This document shows, in pieces, positions 1-8,861 of a DNA stretch of 42,216 nucleotides. The position numbers and the translations under genes were made by a program. The notes beneath the pieces were generated by a model. The model saw nothing but the letters and a program-made list of their open reading frames with translations, did no database searches and was not told the DNA's origin. The stretch is from contig CAUJKE010000097.1 in the NCBI GenBank assembly GCA_963205385.1, positions 1 through 42,216 on the forward strand, written 5' to 3'. Origin of the DNA: Planctomycetota bacterium. GTDB taxonomy: Bacteria > Planctomycetota > Planctomycetia > Pirellulales > Pirellulaceae. Within the stretch, counting starts at the first letter, position 1; every line of letters starts with the position of its first letter.

Positions 1-569
1 ATGAGATATTCGGCCGCTTCGACAGTGAGCGGATGCGCCCCCGGCCCCAAACCGCCCAGCTTTTGATCTTTCGGCCATGCGGCGGCAATGACTTTGCGGT
101 ATTGTTCGATCGCCGCGTCCGCCTGCCCCGCCTGATCGAGACACCAACCGTAACCGAGCCGGCCCACGTTGTTCTCGGGATCGAGCTTCAGCGCCGCCTC
201 ATACGTTTCGAGCGCTTTCGCCAGATAGCGGTCGGCCCGCTGTTTCGCCTGGGGATCATCCGTCGGCTGCGCTTGGAACGGGACGTTCTTCGGCCCATAC
301 CCAAACCACAGCGTTTGATCCTGGCTGCGCACCTGCACTTCGTCCTGCTTGCTGGCGAAGCCCATGGCGTACGCCCGCGCGAGGTTGAACTTCAGCCCCG
401 CATCCTTGGGCTTCTCAGCGGCGGCGTCCTCCAGATTGGTCAGCACCCGCTCGATGGGGACTTTATCCAACTGTTGCTGGGCGTAACGCGCTTGCACTTC
501 GTGCGAAGTCAACAGCGCATGGGCAACTACCGCGAGCGTCGTCAGGCAAACAATCCGCAAGGCTTTCAT
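1..569 (-). CDS. TPR-repeat exported protein (3' part cut by window edge)
   Basis: The frame is open from the ATG at 569 down to base 1, so at least 189 residues are seen and the C-terminus is missing. The N-terminus (MKALRIVCLTTLAVVAHALL) looks like a Sec signal peptide. The rest is helical and TPR-like: 'ERVLTNLEDAAAEKPKDAG', then 'ALETYEAALKLDPENN' and 'GWCLDQAGQADAAIEQYRKV', the last two with the A/G/Y/P spacing of tetratricopeptide repeats. TPRs usually mediate protein-protein contacts; no catalytic motif is visible. The start lies 10 bp downstream of the stop of the MFS transporter gene on the same strand, so the two are probably cotranscribed. The sequence GGAGTAAC just before the ATG can serve as ribosome binding site. 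The exact partner or role is unknown. Confidence 0.75.
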   Translation of the reverse strand, partial: MKALRIVCLTTLAVVAHALLTSHEVQARYAQQQLDKVPIERVLTNLEDAAAEKPKDAGLKFNLARAYAMGFASKQDEVQVRSQDQTLWFGYGPKNVPFQAQPTDDPQAKQRADRYLAKALETYEAALKLDPENNVGRLGYGWCLDQAGQADAAIEQYRKVIAAAWPKDQKLGGLGPGAHPLTVEAAEYL

Positions 570-579
570 GCTGTTACTC

Positions 580-2097
580 CTAGTCGTCATGTTTATCGGT
601 CGGTTCCGGTAGCCAAAAACTGGCGGTGAAGCCGCAGATGTATACAAACGCGGCGACTCCGGCGGCGACGAGCGAAAAGGCCAGCGCCGTTTCTGGCCCC
701 TTCATGCCGGTCAGGTAGACGATAAACGCGGTCACGGCGGCGAACGACGTGCCGATCATCCGCCCGCCAATGTTCGCGGCGAAACTTTCGCCTGTACCGC
801 GCAAGTGCATGGGATAGACGCGGGGCAAGTAGTTCCCCCAAAAGCTAAACTGGGCCACGGTGAAGAAGCCTGCCAGAAGCATGCCCAGGGACATAGTTGT
901 AATCGGAATCGTTCCCAAGTGGATCGCTTCCAGCGGAATTTCAAAAAACGTCGTGTTCGGAACCTTGAGGAAGAAATAGAACACCAGCGGCACCACGAAC
1001 ATGCCGGGGATTTGAAACACCCACAGCAGCTTGCGCCGGCTAATGATGACGGCGGTCAACAACGCAAACGCCAATCGTCCCAGCAGGCCGCCTACCTCCT
1101 GAACCTTGGTGTACTCGGCAGCGATTTGCGCATAACGGCCGCGGGTTGCCTTGGCGCGAATCTCTGGATTGTTCAACTTCGGATCCTCCTGCGCGCGTTG
1201 ATCCAACTCCGCGGCCACTTGCGCTTGGACATCCTCAAGTCCAGGCACGATTTGTTGCATCTGCTGAATCGCGCCAAACGCCGCGCCATAACTGCACGCG
1301 AACATGATCGTCGTCACGATCGTCGTGCGGCGAAACTCCGGCGAAAACAGTTGCACGAAACTGGGCCGTTTGAGCGTCCCCGCCTTGCGCTTCTGCTCCC
1401 ACGCCGGCGATTCCGGCAAGAACGGGCGAATGATAATCAGCGGAATAGCCGGAATGAGCCCCGACATCAACGTAAATCGCCAGGTGAGATTAACCGGCGA
1501 CGTGTCAATTTGCGTGCCGCCGAAAAGCAGCATGTCCGGCATCTGAATCTTCCACAGGTGAATCGCCATCGACGCCAATGCGCCGTTGACCACCGCTACC
1601 AGCAAGCCGCCCACGGAAGAAAACGCCTGCGTGTAGCCCAGCACACGTTCTTTCTGCTTATGATCGGGAAACAGTTCGGCGAGCCACGCGACCGCCGCGA
1701 CAAATTCCACGCAAACGCCGATGAACGTCGTGCAGCGAAAAAACAACAGCATCCAAATCGAGGTCGAGAACCCGGCGAAGAAAGCCGAGAACGCATACAG
1801 CAAAATACTCCAGGTCAACACCCGGCGGCGGCCCAAGCGGTCGGTGAGATAGCCGCCCAAGAGGCCAAATATCCCGCCTGCGAATGCCGGGACATAAAAC
1901 ATCATGCCAAACCAGAACTGAAACTCCGGCGATCCCGGTTGGGCGCCGACCAATTCCAACAGCGCGGGCCGCAGCACCAAGGGGAGCATCAGCAGCTCGT
2001 AGATGTCAAACGCAAAGCCGATCGCGGCAATAATGCAAATCAACCATTGCACGCCGGTCAAGCGCGGGGCAGGAGTCAGCGACGAGGCGTTGGCCAT
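580..2097 (-). CDS. MFS transporter, sugar-porter-like
   Basis: A 505-residue inner-membrane protein with about 12 hydrophobic helices. Between helices 2 and 3 it has the MFS signature 'GGYLTDRLGRRRV' (residues 81-93), and after helix 6 it has 'LPESPAWEQKRKAG' (about 227-240), close to the PESP motif of sugar and metabolite:H+ symporters. The substrate cannot be read from the sequence. An unusual feature is a hydrophilic, Gln/Glu/Lys-rich stretch of about 55 residues (about 281-335) between predicted helices 7 and 8; most MFS proteins have a short loop there. The gene is followed after 10 bp by the TPR gene, which suggests a two-gene operon. The 272 bp upstream (2098-2369) separate it from the glycosyltransferase gene and should hold its promoter; no clear one was found. 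Confidence 0.85.
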   Translation of the reverse strand: MANASSLTPAPRLTGVQWLICIIAAIGFAFDIYELLMLPLVLRPALLELVGAQPGSPEFQFWFGMMFYVPAFAGGIFGLLGGYLTDRLGRRRVLTWSILLYAFSAFFAGFSTSIWMLLFFRCTTFIGVCVEFVAAVAWLAELFPDHKQKERVLGYTQAFSSVGGLLVAVVNGALASMAIHLWKIQMPDMLLFGGTQIDTSPVNLTWRFTLMSGLIPAIPLIIIRPFLPESPAWEQKRKAGTLKRPSFVQLFSPEFRRTTIVTTIMFACSYGAAFGAIQQMQQIVPGLEDVQAQVAAELDQRAQEDPKLNNPEIRAKATRGRYAQIAAEYTKVQEVGGLLGRLAFALLTAVIISRRKLLWVFQIPGMFVVPLVFYFFLKVPNTTFFEIPLEAIHLGTIPITTMSLGMLLAGFFTVAQFSFWGNYLPRVYPMHLRGTGESFAANIGGRMIGTSFAAVTAFIVYLTGMKGPETALAFSLVAAGVAAFVYICGFTASFWLPEPTDKHDD

Positions 2098-2369
2098 GAG
2101 GGCCTCCAGTCAGGCGGGAATTCGGGGCGGGAGGTCGTAGATATAGGGCTAGAGTGTAGTCGCTCCGCAAGCGGCCAACAACGTAGGGTGTTCGCGCAAG
2201 CGTTCGCGCACGTCGCCGCCGTTCATTGAATGGCCTGACCGCCGGCCCGGGCCGCGTGGCGACATGCGACTATGCCGCGGGGTGAGAAATCCCCAATCTC
2301 AAGCATCACACCCCCAGGAAAACCGAAACCTGAGATTCAAAACGCCAGCCGCTCCGCACGTGCTGCCCG

Positions 2370-4052
2370 CTAAACCGTGCGCTCCGGCAAGATGCACACG
2401 ATGCCACACTTCATCAACCAGCCGACCGTGCGCACCGCGGCCGGCGTGAACTTGGGAAACTGCGATTTGATCTCCGCCACGCTCCGCGGGCCGCGCGTGA
2501 GTTCTTGCACCAGCGCGAGGCCCTCGTCCGGCGGCAACAACACAAACGGCAGGCCGGCGAAGTTGGTGAGCGCGTGGCGATAGAGCCGCGTGATTTCTGC
2601 CGCAGAGGGCGCGCAAGTGAGTTGCACGCGGACGTCGTCCGTCAAATGCTGCGTCGCATAGGCGGAAAAGAGCGTCAGCGGATCGGGGCGCAGCGGATGC
2701 CAAGGCTCGCCCGGCGGACGTGACTGAACCGGGTTGCCGTCTGCCGCGCGGATCTTCGCCAACTCGCCCCAGAGCTCTTGATACTCGCCGATGATCTTCG
2801 CCCACGAGTAAACATTTTCCGCCCGCGCGCGTCCAGCAGCCCCCATCTCGCGGCGGAGTTCGGCATTTTCAATGAGCGCCGAGTAATACTCGCTACACTT
2901 CGCCACATCCACCGCGGTGCATTGGCTTTGATGGGCGATGTAGCGATCGTACGTGTCCGCCCCCGCGAAAAATCGCGCGACAATATCCTCGCCACAGCCA
3001 GGAGGCGGCAGGGTGGTTGGCACGAGGAAACCTTGCCGCGCGTGCTCGACGGTATCCCGATAGCCGTTCCAATCGCTGATCACCACCGGAAGCCGCGCCG
3101 CCATCGCCTCGACCGGCGTCAGGCCGAACGTCTCTTGGATGTTGTCCGACAGCGACGTGAACACATCCGCCGCGCTCCAGATTTGCTCGCGCACGTCCGG
3201 CCGTCGCCCATCGACCACCACCAAGGCGACCGAGGGCATGAACTCCTGGGCGCCTTGCAAAAAGGCGTCCTGAATCGCTTGATTCGCAAACCAGCCTGCC
3301 AGGATCAAGTGCAAGCGTTTCGTAGTCCGCTGCGCGGCGGCTTCGAGCGCGAGAAACATCGGCAGCGGGTGCGCCTTGGCGTGATAGCTGAGTCTCCCGA
3401 AGAACAGAAACGCCACATCGTCCGCGCGAATGCCCAGCGCCGCGCGCTGCGTGCGACGAAACGCTTGCGCGCGCTCGCCGCTGGGAATGCGCTCCAGATC
3501 GACGCCGAGCGGAATCACTGGCAGCGCGGGGCGGACAAATCGCGTTGCACCCAAACGGCTGCGCAAGTAATGCTCGTGCAAATCATACACTTGCGTCACC
3601 GTGGCGAGCACGGCTTGCGACGTGCAGATAATCGCATCCCACGGCTCGATGGGTGCGGTGGTCCAACTGCCTGCCAAATCCAGAAAGCTATCGCTGCACG
3701 TCGTATGCGTGACGCCGACCAGGCTAAACGCGGCCGGATCGAATCTGCGGCGCAGCCAGGCGCTGACGGCGATGTCGGGATCGGGATGGTAGAGTGTGCC
3801 CCACTCACGGAGCCGCTCCGGAACCAGCGGCGAAACCCACTCGCAAGGCAGCGTGCCGCCGACCGCGCGCACCCGTTCGACAAATCCTTCGTACTGCCGG
3901 CGCGTGGCGGCGTAACAAAGCAACGTCTCCGCGCCGCCATGCTTGAGATACGCCCGCAAGAAAGCTTCGCTGGCCGCGTGCGCCCCCATGAGCCTCGGCC
4001 CAGCGGTTTGATAAGCCTCATCGCCAAAGGCAATCGCGGTTTGTTGCGTCAT
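2370..4052 (-). CDS. GT4-type glycosyltransferase with C-terminal extension
   Basis: Encodes about 560 residues from the ATG at 4052 (MTQQTAIAFGDEAY); an in-frame start at 4097 would add 15 residues that do not look conserved. The C-terminal Rossmann half carries the retaining GT4 signature 'ETFGLTPVEAMAARLPVV' (E-x7-E type) preceded by 'VFTSLSDNIQ', and a typical 'FLFFGRLSYHAKAHP' donor-domain strand. The protein therefore probably transfers a sugar from an activated donor to a glycan, lipid or protein; acceptor unknown. After the GT fold there are about 140 extra residues. The last 45, including 'TRGPRSVAEIKSQFPKFTPA' and 'VRTVGWLMKCGIV', look like a winged-helix or other small helical domain, which is unusual for GT4 enzymes. 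It is divergent from the oxidoreductase at 4251, with a 198-bp shared upstream region. Confidence 0.8.
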   Translation of the reverse strand: MTQQTAIAFGDEAYQTAGPRLMGAHAASEAFLRAYLKHGGAETLLCYAATRRQYEGFVERVRAVGGTLPCEWVSPLVPERLREWGTLYHPDPDIAVSAWLRRRFDPAAFSLVGVTHTTCSDSFLDLAGSWTTAPIEPWDAIICTSQAVLATVTQVYDLHEHYLRSRLGATRFVRPALPVIPLGVDLERIPSGERAQAFRRTQRAALGIRADDVAFLFFGRLSYHAKAHPLPMFLALEAAAQRTTKRLHLILAGWFANQAIQDAFLQGAQEFMPSVALVVVDGRRPDVREQIWSAADVFTSLSDNIQETFGLTPVEAMAARLPVVISDWNGYRDTVEHARQGFLVPTTLPPPGCGEDIVARFFAGADTYDRYIAHQSQCTAVDVAKCSEYYSALIENAELRREMGAAGRARAENVYSWAKIIGEYQELWGELAKIRAADGNPVQSRPPGEPWHPLRPDPLTLFSAYATQHLTDDVRVQLTCAPSAAEITRLYRHALTNFAGLPFVLLPPDEGLALVQELTRGPRSVAEIKSQFPKFTPAAVRTVGWLMKCGIVCILPERTV

Positions 4053-4250
4053 GAGCGCCAGAGTTCGTGGTTGCGGCCCAGAAAAACGGTGTGGCAAGCG
4101 CCTCTGGTCTCGAATTGTACGTTGCCTGCAAGCCGCCTGTCACGCATGCGCGCTCTGAATCTCAAGTATCTTAGTCCTAGCATTTCGGCCGCGCTTGCTC
4201 GATAATTCGACCTGGACGACACACCCCGCGAACGACTCCAGGCAAGACAG

Positions 4251-5405
4251 ATGGCGAAATTGACGGCGGCGATCATCGGAACCGGCTTCATCGGGCCCGT
4301 GCATGTCGAAGGGCTCCTGCGGGCCGGCGTGCATGTCGCAGGCGTCCTGGGGTCTTCGCCTGAGAAGTCGCAAAAGGCCGCCCGCGAAATGGGGCTGGCC
4401 CAAGGCTATGCGTCGCTGGAGGAACTCTTGGCGGACGAAGCCGTCGATGTCGTGCATCTCACGACGCCCAACCACTTGCACTACGAGCAAGCGTCCCGCG
4501 CGCTCGCCGCCGGTAAGCATGTGCTCTGCGAAAAACCGCTGGCGATGAACTCGGTGGAGTCCGCCGAACTCGTCCAACTTGCTGCCCGTAGCGGCCGCGC
4601 CGCAGGCGTGAACTACAACATTCGTTACTACCCACTCTGCATCGAGGCCGCCGAACGCGTTCAGCGCGGCGAAGTGGGGGACTTGTTCCACGTCGCTGGC
4701 AGCTATGTTCAGGACTGGCTGTTTCACGAGACCGATTTCAACTGGCGCGTCTTGGCCCAGGAAGGGGGCGAACTGCGGGCGATGGCCGACATCGGCACGC
4801 ACTGGCTCGACTTGCTGCAATACATCACCGGCCGCGCGGTCGAAGCCGTCTGCGCCGACTTGCATACCGTCTATCCCCAGCGTCGCCGCCCCACCGGTGG
4901 CGTCGAGACGTTCAGTGGTAAAGTCTCCGCCGCGACGCCGGTGGAAACGGTCAAGGTCACGACCGAAGATTATGGCTGCGTCATGCTCCGCTTTGCCGGC
5001 GGCGGTCGGGGCGTGCTTTGGGTCTCGCAAGTCACGGCGGGCCGCAAGAATTGCTTGCGCTATGAACTCGCAGGCTCCCAGGAATCCCTGGCGTGGAATA
5101 GCGAATCGCCGAACGAACTCTGGATCGGCCACCGCGATGACGCGAATCAAAGCCTGGTGAAAGACCCGGCCTTGTTGAGTCCGCGCGCCCGCACGTTTGC
5201 GAATTATCCCGGCGGGCACAACGAAGGTTTTCCCGATTCGTTCAAACAACTCTTCCGCGATTTCTACGGCGCGATCGAGCGCGGCGACTTTGCCACCGCG
5301 CCGACGTTCCCCACCTTCGCCGACGGGCATCGCGAGATTCTGCTCTGCGAAGCGATTTTGCACAGCCACCGCCAGCAGGCGTGGGTTCAAGTAGGAGCGA
5401 CATGA
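4251..5405 (+). CDS. Gfo/Idh/MocA family NAD(P)-dependent oxidoreductase
   Basis: 384 residues, normal for the family. The N-terminal Rossmann fold shows '[17 protein letters not shown]' (GxGxxG, residues 6-22). '[11 protein letters not shown]' (90-100) carries the EKP motif whose Lys is typically catalytic, and '[10 protein letters not shown]' carries the family His. The C-terminal half is the usual alpha/beta substrate-binding domain. These enzymes oxidise or reduce a hydroxyl of a sugar or cyclitol; the substrate is not readable here. The stop overlaps the start of the next gene (ATGA at 5402-5405), so translation is coupled to a sugar isomerase, with DeoC next. This supports a role in sugar catabolism. 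Upstream, 4053-4250 is the divergent promoter region shared with the glycosyltransferase; GATAAT at 4201-4206 is a possible -10 but no good -35 accompanies it. Confidence 0.9.
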   Translation: MAKLTAAIIGTGFIGPVHVEGLLRAGVHVAGVLGSSPEKSQKAAREMGLAQGYASLEELLADEAVDVVHLTTPNHLHYEQASRALAAGKHVLCEKPLAMNSVESAELVQLAARSGRAAGVNYNIRYYPLCIEAAERVQRGEVGDLFHVAGSYVQDWLFHETDFNWRVLAQEGGELRAMADIGTHWLDLLQYITGRAVEAVCADLHTVYPQRRRPTGGVETFSGKVSAATPVETVKVTTEDYGCVMLRFAGGGRGVLWVSQVTAGRKNCLRYELAGSQESLAWNSESPNELWIGHRDDANQSLVKDPALLSPRARTFANYPGGHNEGFPDSFKQLFRDFYGAIERGDFATAPTFPTFADGHREILLCEAILHSHRQQAWVQVGAT

Positions 5406-6325
5406 TGATGCAACTCGGTTTCGTCAGCGCCATATTGCCGGAGGAATCTCTGGAATCCGTTTTCGCCACGGCGGCGGAGATCGGTTACGATTGCGTCGAA
5501 CTGATGTGCTGGCCACGCGGCCAGGCCGCACGGCGTTATGCCGGCGTGACGCATGTCGATGTGACCGATTTCGGCGCGCAGGAAGCAGCGCAAGTGAATC
5601 AACTCGCGGCGCGGTACGGCATCGCGATCAGCGGCCTGGGCTACTATCCCAACCCGCTCGCGCCGGATGCGGAAGAAGCGGAGCAAGCCGTGGCGCAAAT
5701 TCGCCGCGTCATCGCCGCCGCCGGACTTCTCGGCATTGGCCGGATGAACACGTTCGTCGGCTGCGACTGGACGAAGTCGATCGCTGACAACTGGCCGCGA
5801 TTTCTGGACACTTGGGGACCGCTCGTCGAGTGCGCGGAACAGCACCGCGTCAACATTGGCATCGAGAATTGTCCGATGCTGTTCACCGGCGATGAATGGC
5901 CCGGCGGGAAAAACCTGGCGCGCAGTCCCAGCATTTGGCGGCGAATGTTTAGTGCGCTGCCGAGCGCGAACTTCGGCCTCAACTACGATCCCTCGCATCT
6001 CGTCTGGCAGCAGATGGATTATCTGGCGCCGCTGCGCGACTTCGCCGACCGCATCTTCCATGTGCATGCCAAGGATGTTCGCATCGACCGGCGCAAACTC
6101 GATGACGTCGGCATCCTCGCGGGACCGAATGAATATCACACGCCCAAGTTGCCGGGAATGGGTGAAGTCGATTGGGGCCAGTTCTTCTCGCTCCTGACCG
6201 ACTCCGGCTATCGCGGCCCGGTGTGCGTGGAAGTGGAAGACCGCGCCTACGAAGATTCCCTCGCGTCCCGCAAACTCGCGCTGCAACAAAGTTGCACTTA
6301 TTTAAGAAACTACATTCCTCGCTAG
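5402..6325 (+). CDS. Sugar phosphate isomerase/epimerase (xylose-isomerase-like TIM barrel)
   Basis: About 307 residues. Three consecutive ATG codons (5402, 5405, 5408) could start it; GGAG at 5394-5397 fits any of them. The family pattern is clear: '[20 protein letters not shown]', '[10 protein letters not shown]', '[10 protein letters not shown]' (Glu as metal ligand), '[10 protein letters not shown]' (Asp and His ligands), '[11 protein letters not shown]' (His ligands) and '[13 protein letters not shown]' (final Glu ligand). These are the metal-binding positions of AP-endonuclease-2/xylose-isomerase-like barrels, which usually isomerise or epimerise keto-sugars or inosose derivatives. The gene overlaps the upstream oxidoreductase by four bases and is followed after 12 bp by deoC, so the three form one operon. 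The exact substrate is unknown. Confidence 0.88.
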   Translation: MMMQLGFVSAILPEESLESVFATAAEIGYDCVELMCWPRGQAARRYAGVTHVDVTDFGAQEAAQVNQLAARYGIAISGLGYYPNPLAPDAEEAEQAVAQIRRVIAAAGLLGIGRMNTFVGCDWTKSIADNWPRFLDTWGPLVECAEQHRVNIGIENCPMLFTGDEWPGGKNLARSPSIWRRMFSALPSANFGLNYDPSHLVWQQMDYLAPLRDFADRIFHVHAKDVRIDRRKLDDVGILAGPNEYHTPKLPGMGEVDWGQFFSLLTDSGYRGPVCVEVEDRAYEDSLASRKLALQQSCTYLRNYIPR

Positions 6326-6337
6326 GATCCGCCCCGC

Positions 6338-7069
6338 ATGAACCCAGACTACACCTATCAAGACATCGCCAAGATGATTGATCACTCGCTGCTCAATCCC
6401 ACCCTCACGACGCACGATCTCGAAGCCGGCATTCGGCTCGCGCTGGCCTACGATGTGGCCAGCGTGTGCATTCTGCCGTACTACATGAAGCGCTGCGCCG
6501 AGCTCCTCTCCGACAGCACCGTGAAGGCGTCCACCACGATCGGCTTTCCTCACGGCGGCCACACCACCGCGATCAAGCAGGCGGAAGCGCAACGCGCGCT
6601 TGCCGATGGCTGCCAGGAACTGGACTTGGTCGTCAATATTTCCCAGGTGCTCAGCGGCAACTGGGACTACGTGCGGGCGGATATCAAGACGGTTGTGGAC
6701 GCCGCCCACGCCGCCGGGCAGAAAGTGAAGGTGATCTTCGAGAACTGCTATCTCCACGACGACCAGAAAATTCGCCTCTGCGAGATTTGCGGCGAGCTGA
6801 AGGCCGATTGGGTGAAGACCTCCACCGGCTACGGTGCCGGCGGCGCGACGCTAGACGACCTGAGGCTGATGCGCGCCGCCGCGCCGGAGTTCGTGCAGGT
6901 CAAAGCGGCCGGCGGTGTGCGCGATCTGGACACGCTGCTGCAGGTGCGTGCGCTCGGGGTGACGCGCGTCGGCGCCAGCCGCACGGCGGAAATGCTGAGC
7001 GACTGCCGCGCGCGGCTGAATCTGCCGCCTATCGACAGCGCGGCGACGACCGCCAGTATTGGCTATTAA
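6338..7069 (+). CDS. deoC: Deoxyribose-phosphate aldolase
   Basis: 243 residues, a normal length for DeoC. The enzyme reversibly cleaves 2-deoxy-D-ribose 5-phosphate into glyceraldehyde 3-phosphate and acetaldehyde through a Schiff base. The catalytic residues are visible: Asp96 in 'QELDLVVN', the Schiff-base Lys160 in 'DWVKTSTGYG', and Lys189 in 'VQVKAAGGVRD'. The last residue is Tyr243; a C-terminal tyrosine contributes to catalysis in E. coli DeoC. The gene follows the TIM-barrel isomerase by only 12 bp. Linkage to an oxidoreductase and an isomerase instead of nucleoside phosphorylases suggests that here it may serve a sugar-degradation route rather than nucleoside salvage; this is an inference. 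The family call itself is firm. Confidence 0.95.
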   Translation: MNPDYTYQDIAKMIDHSLLNPTLTTHDLEAGIRLALAYDVASVCILPYYMKRCAELLSDSTVKASTTIGFPHGGHTTAIKQAEAQRALADGCQELDLVVNISQVLSGNWDYVRADIKTVVDAAHAAGQKVKVIFENCYLHDDQKIRLCEICGELKADWVKTSTGYGAGGATLDDLRLMRAAAPEFVQVKAAGGVRDLDTLLQVRALGVTRVGASRTAEMLSDCRARLNLPPIDSAATTASIGY

Positions 7070-7183
7070 TCAGGCAGGTTTCCTCAACCGTTGTGCTTGC
7101 TTATGCGCCGGCTACTGAGTCCAATAGTAGGCTTGTGTTGGAGATCTTGTTTCCCCTTCCGGTTCTAAGTGAGGTACTTCGTG

Positions 7184-8335
7184 ATGTGGCGCTGGCTGGA
7201 ATTGAGTTTGTTATTTCTAGTGTTTGCGAGCGTGGCAGGTTCCGTGGAGGGGGCTGACAAGATGCGCGTGTATATTGGTACCTATACCGGCGGCGAGAGC
7301 CAAGGGATTTATGCCAGTGAACTGGATCTGAAAACGGGCAAGTTGTCGCCCCCTGAGCTCGCCGCCGAAGTTGACAATCCGACGTTTCTCGCCATTGCGC
7401 CCGGCGGCCAGCAGTTATACGCCGCCGGCGAAATCGGCAATTTCAGGGGGAAGAAAGCCGGCGCGGTGAGCGCGTTTGAGATTAACAAGGCCGACGGCAA
7501 GCTCACGCTGCTCAATCAAGAGTCGTCCCAAGGCGCCGGGCCGTGCTTTGTTTGCGTCGATCACACCGGCCAGTGCGTGTTGGTGGCCAACTACGGCGGC
7601 GGCAGCATCGCATCGTTGCCTATCGAAAAAGGGGGCAAGTTGGCCCCCGCCGCGTCGAGCATCCAGCATGAAGGTTCGAGCATCGACAAGAGCCGCCAGG
7701 CAGCGCCGCATGCGCACTCCATCAATGTCGATCCCACGAACAAGTACGCGCTCGCCGCGGATTTGGGGCTCGATAAGATTTTGATCTATGACCTGGACCC
7801 CAAGGCCGCCACGCTCAAGCCGCACGATCCGGCCTTCGCCGCTACGGTCCCAGGCGGCGGGCCGCGGCACCTCGCGTTTCATCCCGACGGCAAGTTCGCG
7901 TTTGTCTGCAACGAGATGCTCTCCAGCGTCACCTCGTTTGCCTACGATGCAAAGCAGGGCCAGCTCACGTTACTCGAAACGCTCAGCACGCTGCCGCAGG
8001 ATTACAACAAGCCAGGCAACAGCACGGCCGAAGTGCTCGTGCATCCCAATGGCAAGTTTGTTTACGTCTCGAATCGGGGGCATAACAGCATCGCGATCTT
8101 CGCGTTTGACGCCGCGACCGGCAAGTTGCAAGCGCTCGGCCATCAATCAACGAACGGAAAAACGCCGCGCAACTTCGGCATTGATCCAACCGGCCAGTAC
8201 CTCCTCGCGTGCAACCAGGATTCCCACACCGTGCAGGTGTTCCGTATCGACCCGGCCACCGGCGAGCTCGTTGCCACCGGCGATTCGATCACGGTCCCCA
8301 TGCCGGTCTGCGTGAAATTTCTCGCACACGAGTAA
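7184..8335 (+). CDS. Exported lactonase-family beta-propeller protein
   Basis: About 383 residues from the ATG at 7184, which has GTGAGG 9 bp upstream; an in-frame GTG at 7169 is an alternative. The N-terminus (MWRWLELSLLFLVFASVAGS) is a signal peptide ending near 'VEGA'. The mature protein begins 'MRVYIGTYTGGESQGIYASE' and continues with repeated blades such as 'PTFLAIAPGGQQLYAAGE', 'PRHLAFHPDGKFAFVCNE', 'VLVHPNGKFVYVSNRG' and 'NFGIDPTGQYLLACNQ'. This is the pattern of the seven-bladed 6-phosphogluconolactonase-like family (Lactonase, PF10282). Cytoplasmic Pgl hydrolyses 6-phosphogluconolactone; exported planctomycete members probably act on other lactones, and activity is unproven. It follows deoC by 114 bp and may belong to the same sugar block. 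Confidence 0.85.
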   Translation: MWRWLELSLLFLVFASVAGSVEGADKMRVYIGTYTGGESQGIYASELDLKTGKLSPPELAAEVDNPTFLAIAPGGQQLYAAGEIGNFRGKKAGAVSAFEINKADGKLTLLNQESSQGAGPCFVCVDHTGQCVLVANYGGGSIASLPIEKGGKLAPAASSIQHEGSSIDKSRQAAPHAHSINVDPTNKYALAADLGLDKILIYDLDPKAATLKPHDPAFAATVPGGGPRHLAFHPDGKFAFVCNEMLSSVTSFAYDAKQGQLTLLETLSTLPQDYNKPGNSTAEVLVHPNGKFVYVSNRGHNSIAIFAFDAATGKLQALGHQSTNGKTPRNFGIDPTGQYLLACNQDSHTVQVFRIDPATGELVATGDSITVPMPVCVKFLAHE

Positions 8336-8504
8336 CGCCGCAGAGTCGCCGGGAATTCAGGAGTTCGCGCTTCACCGCGCTGTGGATCGCCCTGTGCATC
8401 GGGCCATTTGCTGGGGCTCTTTGTCGGGCCTTCCTTGCCCCTGCGCGGCCTGCGCACTACATTGAAGCTGCGCGCTCCAGTGCGACTCTTCGCGAGATCT
8501 TGTC

Positions 8505-8861
8505 ATGGATTTGAATGTTTTGGCGGTGAACAACAACGTGGCGGATGTGCAGTTGGCGGGGCCAATTACGCAGATGCAACTCTCGCCTTTGCAAGAGCCG
8601 CTGGTCGCCTTGCTGGGTCCGCATGCGTACCGCCACGCGATTTTGCTCGACCTGCAAAACAGCGAACACATCGATTCCAGCGGCGTGAACTGGCTCCTCA
8701 CGTTGCATCGTCGGGCCCGCGAACAAGGGGGCCGCCTGGTGCTGCATTCGCTGCCGCCGCTGGTCGATAACGTGCTCAAGGTGCTGCGGATGACATTGGT
8801 CTTCGAAATTGCGCCGTCGCGTGAGGCAGCGTTTCAAATGCTCGCGGGAGAAGATACATGA
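8505..8861 (+). CDS. STAS-domain protein (anti-sigma-factor-antagonist-like)
   Basis: 118 residues forming a single STAS domain. The core has 'HAILLDLQNSEHIDSSGVNW' (residues 44-63), in which DSSG (57-60) matches the phosphorylation loop of SpoIIAA/RsbV-type proteins, where Ser58 is the phosphosite. 'QGGRLVLHSLPPLVDNVLKV' is the usual following strand and helix. STAS proteins act as phospho-switches on anti-sigma kinases or other partners. No kinase or anti-sigma gene is adjacent; instead the stop codon overlaps the start of a GspE/PilB-like ATPase gene (ATGA at 8858-8861), so the two products are probably made in fixed ratio and may interact. The 169 bp upstream (8336-8504) are non-coding and should contain the promoter. 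Confidence 0.85.
   Translation: MDLNVLAVNNNVADVQLAGPITQMQLSPLQEPLVALLGPHAYRHAILLDLQNSEHIDSSGVNWLLTLHRRAREQGGRLVLHSLPPLVDNVLKVLRMTLVFEIAPSREAAFQMLAGEDT

Noticed and set aside
805..2229. 474-codon open frame on the plus strand opposite the MFS transporter
   Set aside because: Arg/Gln/His-rich shadow frame; the opposite strand has clear membrane helices and MFS motifs.
2778..4205. 475-codon open frame opposite the glycosyltransferase
   Set aside because: Shadow frame; the minus strand has the GT4 signature and a plausible start.
4140..5390. 416-codon open frame opposite the Gfo/Idh/MocA gene
   Set aside because: Shadow frame of a firmly identified gene.
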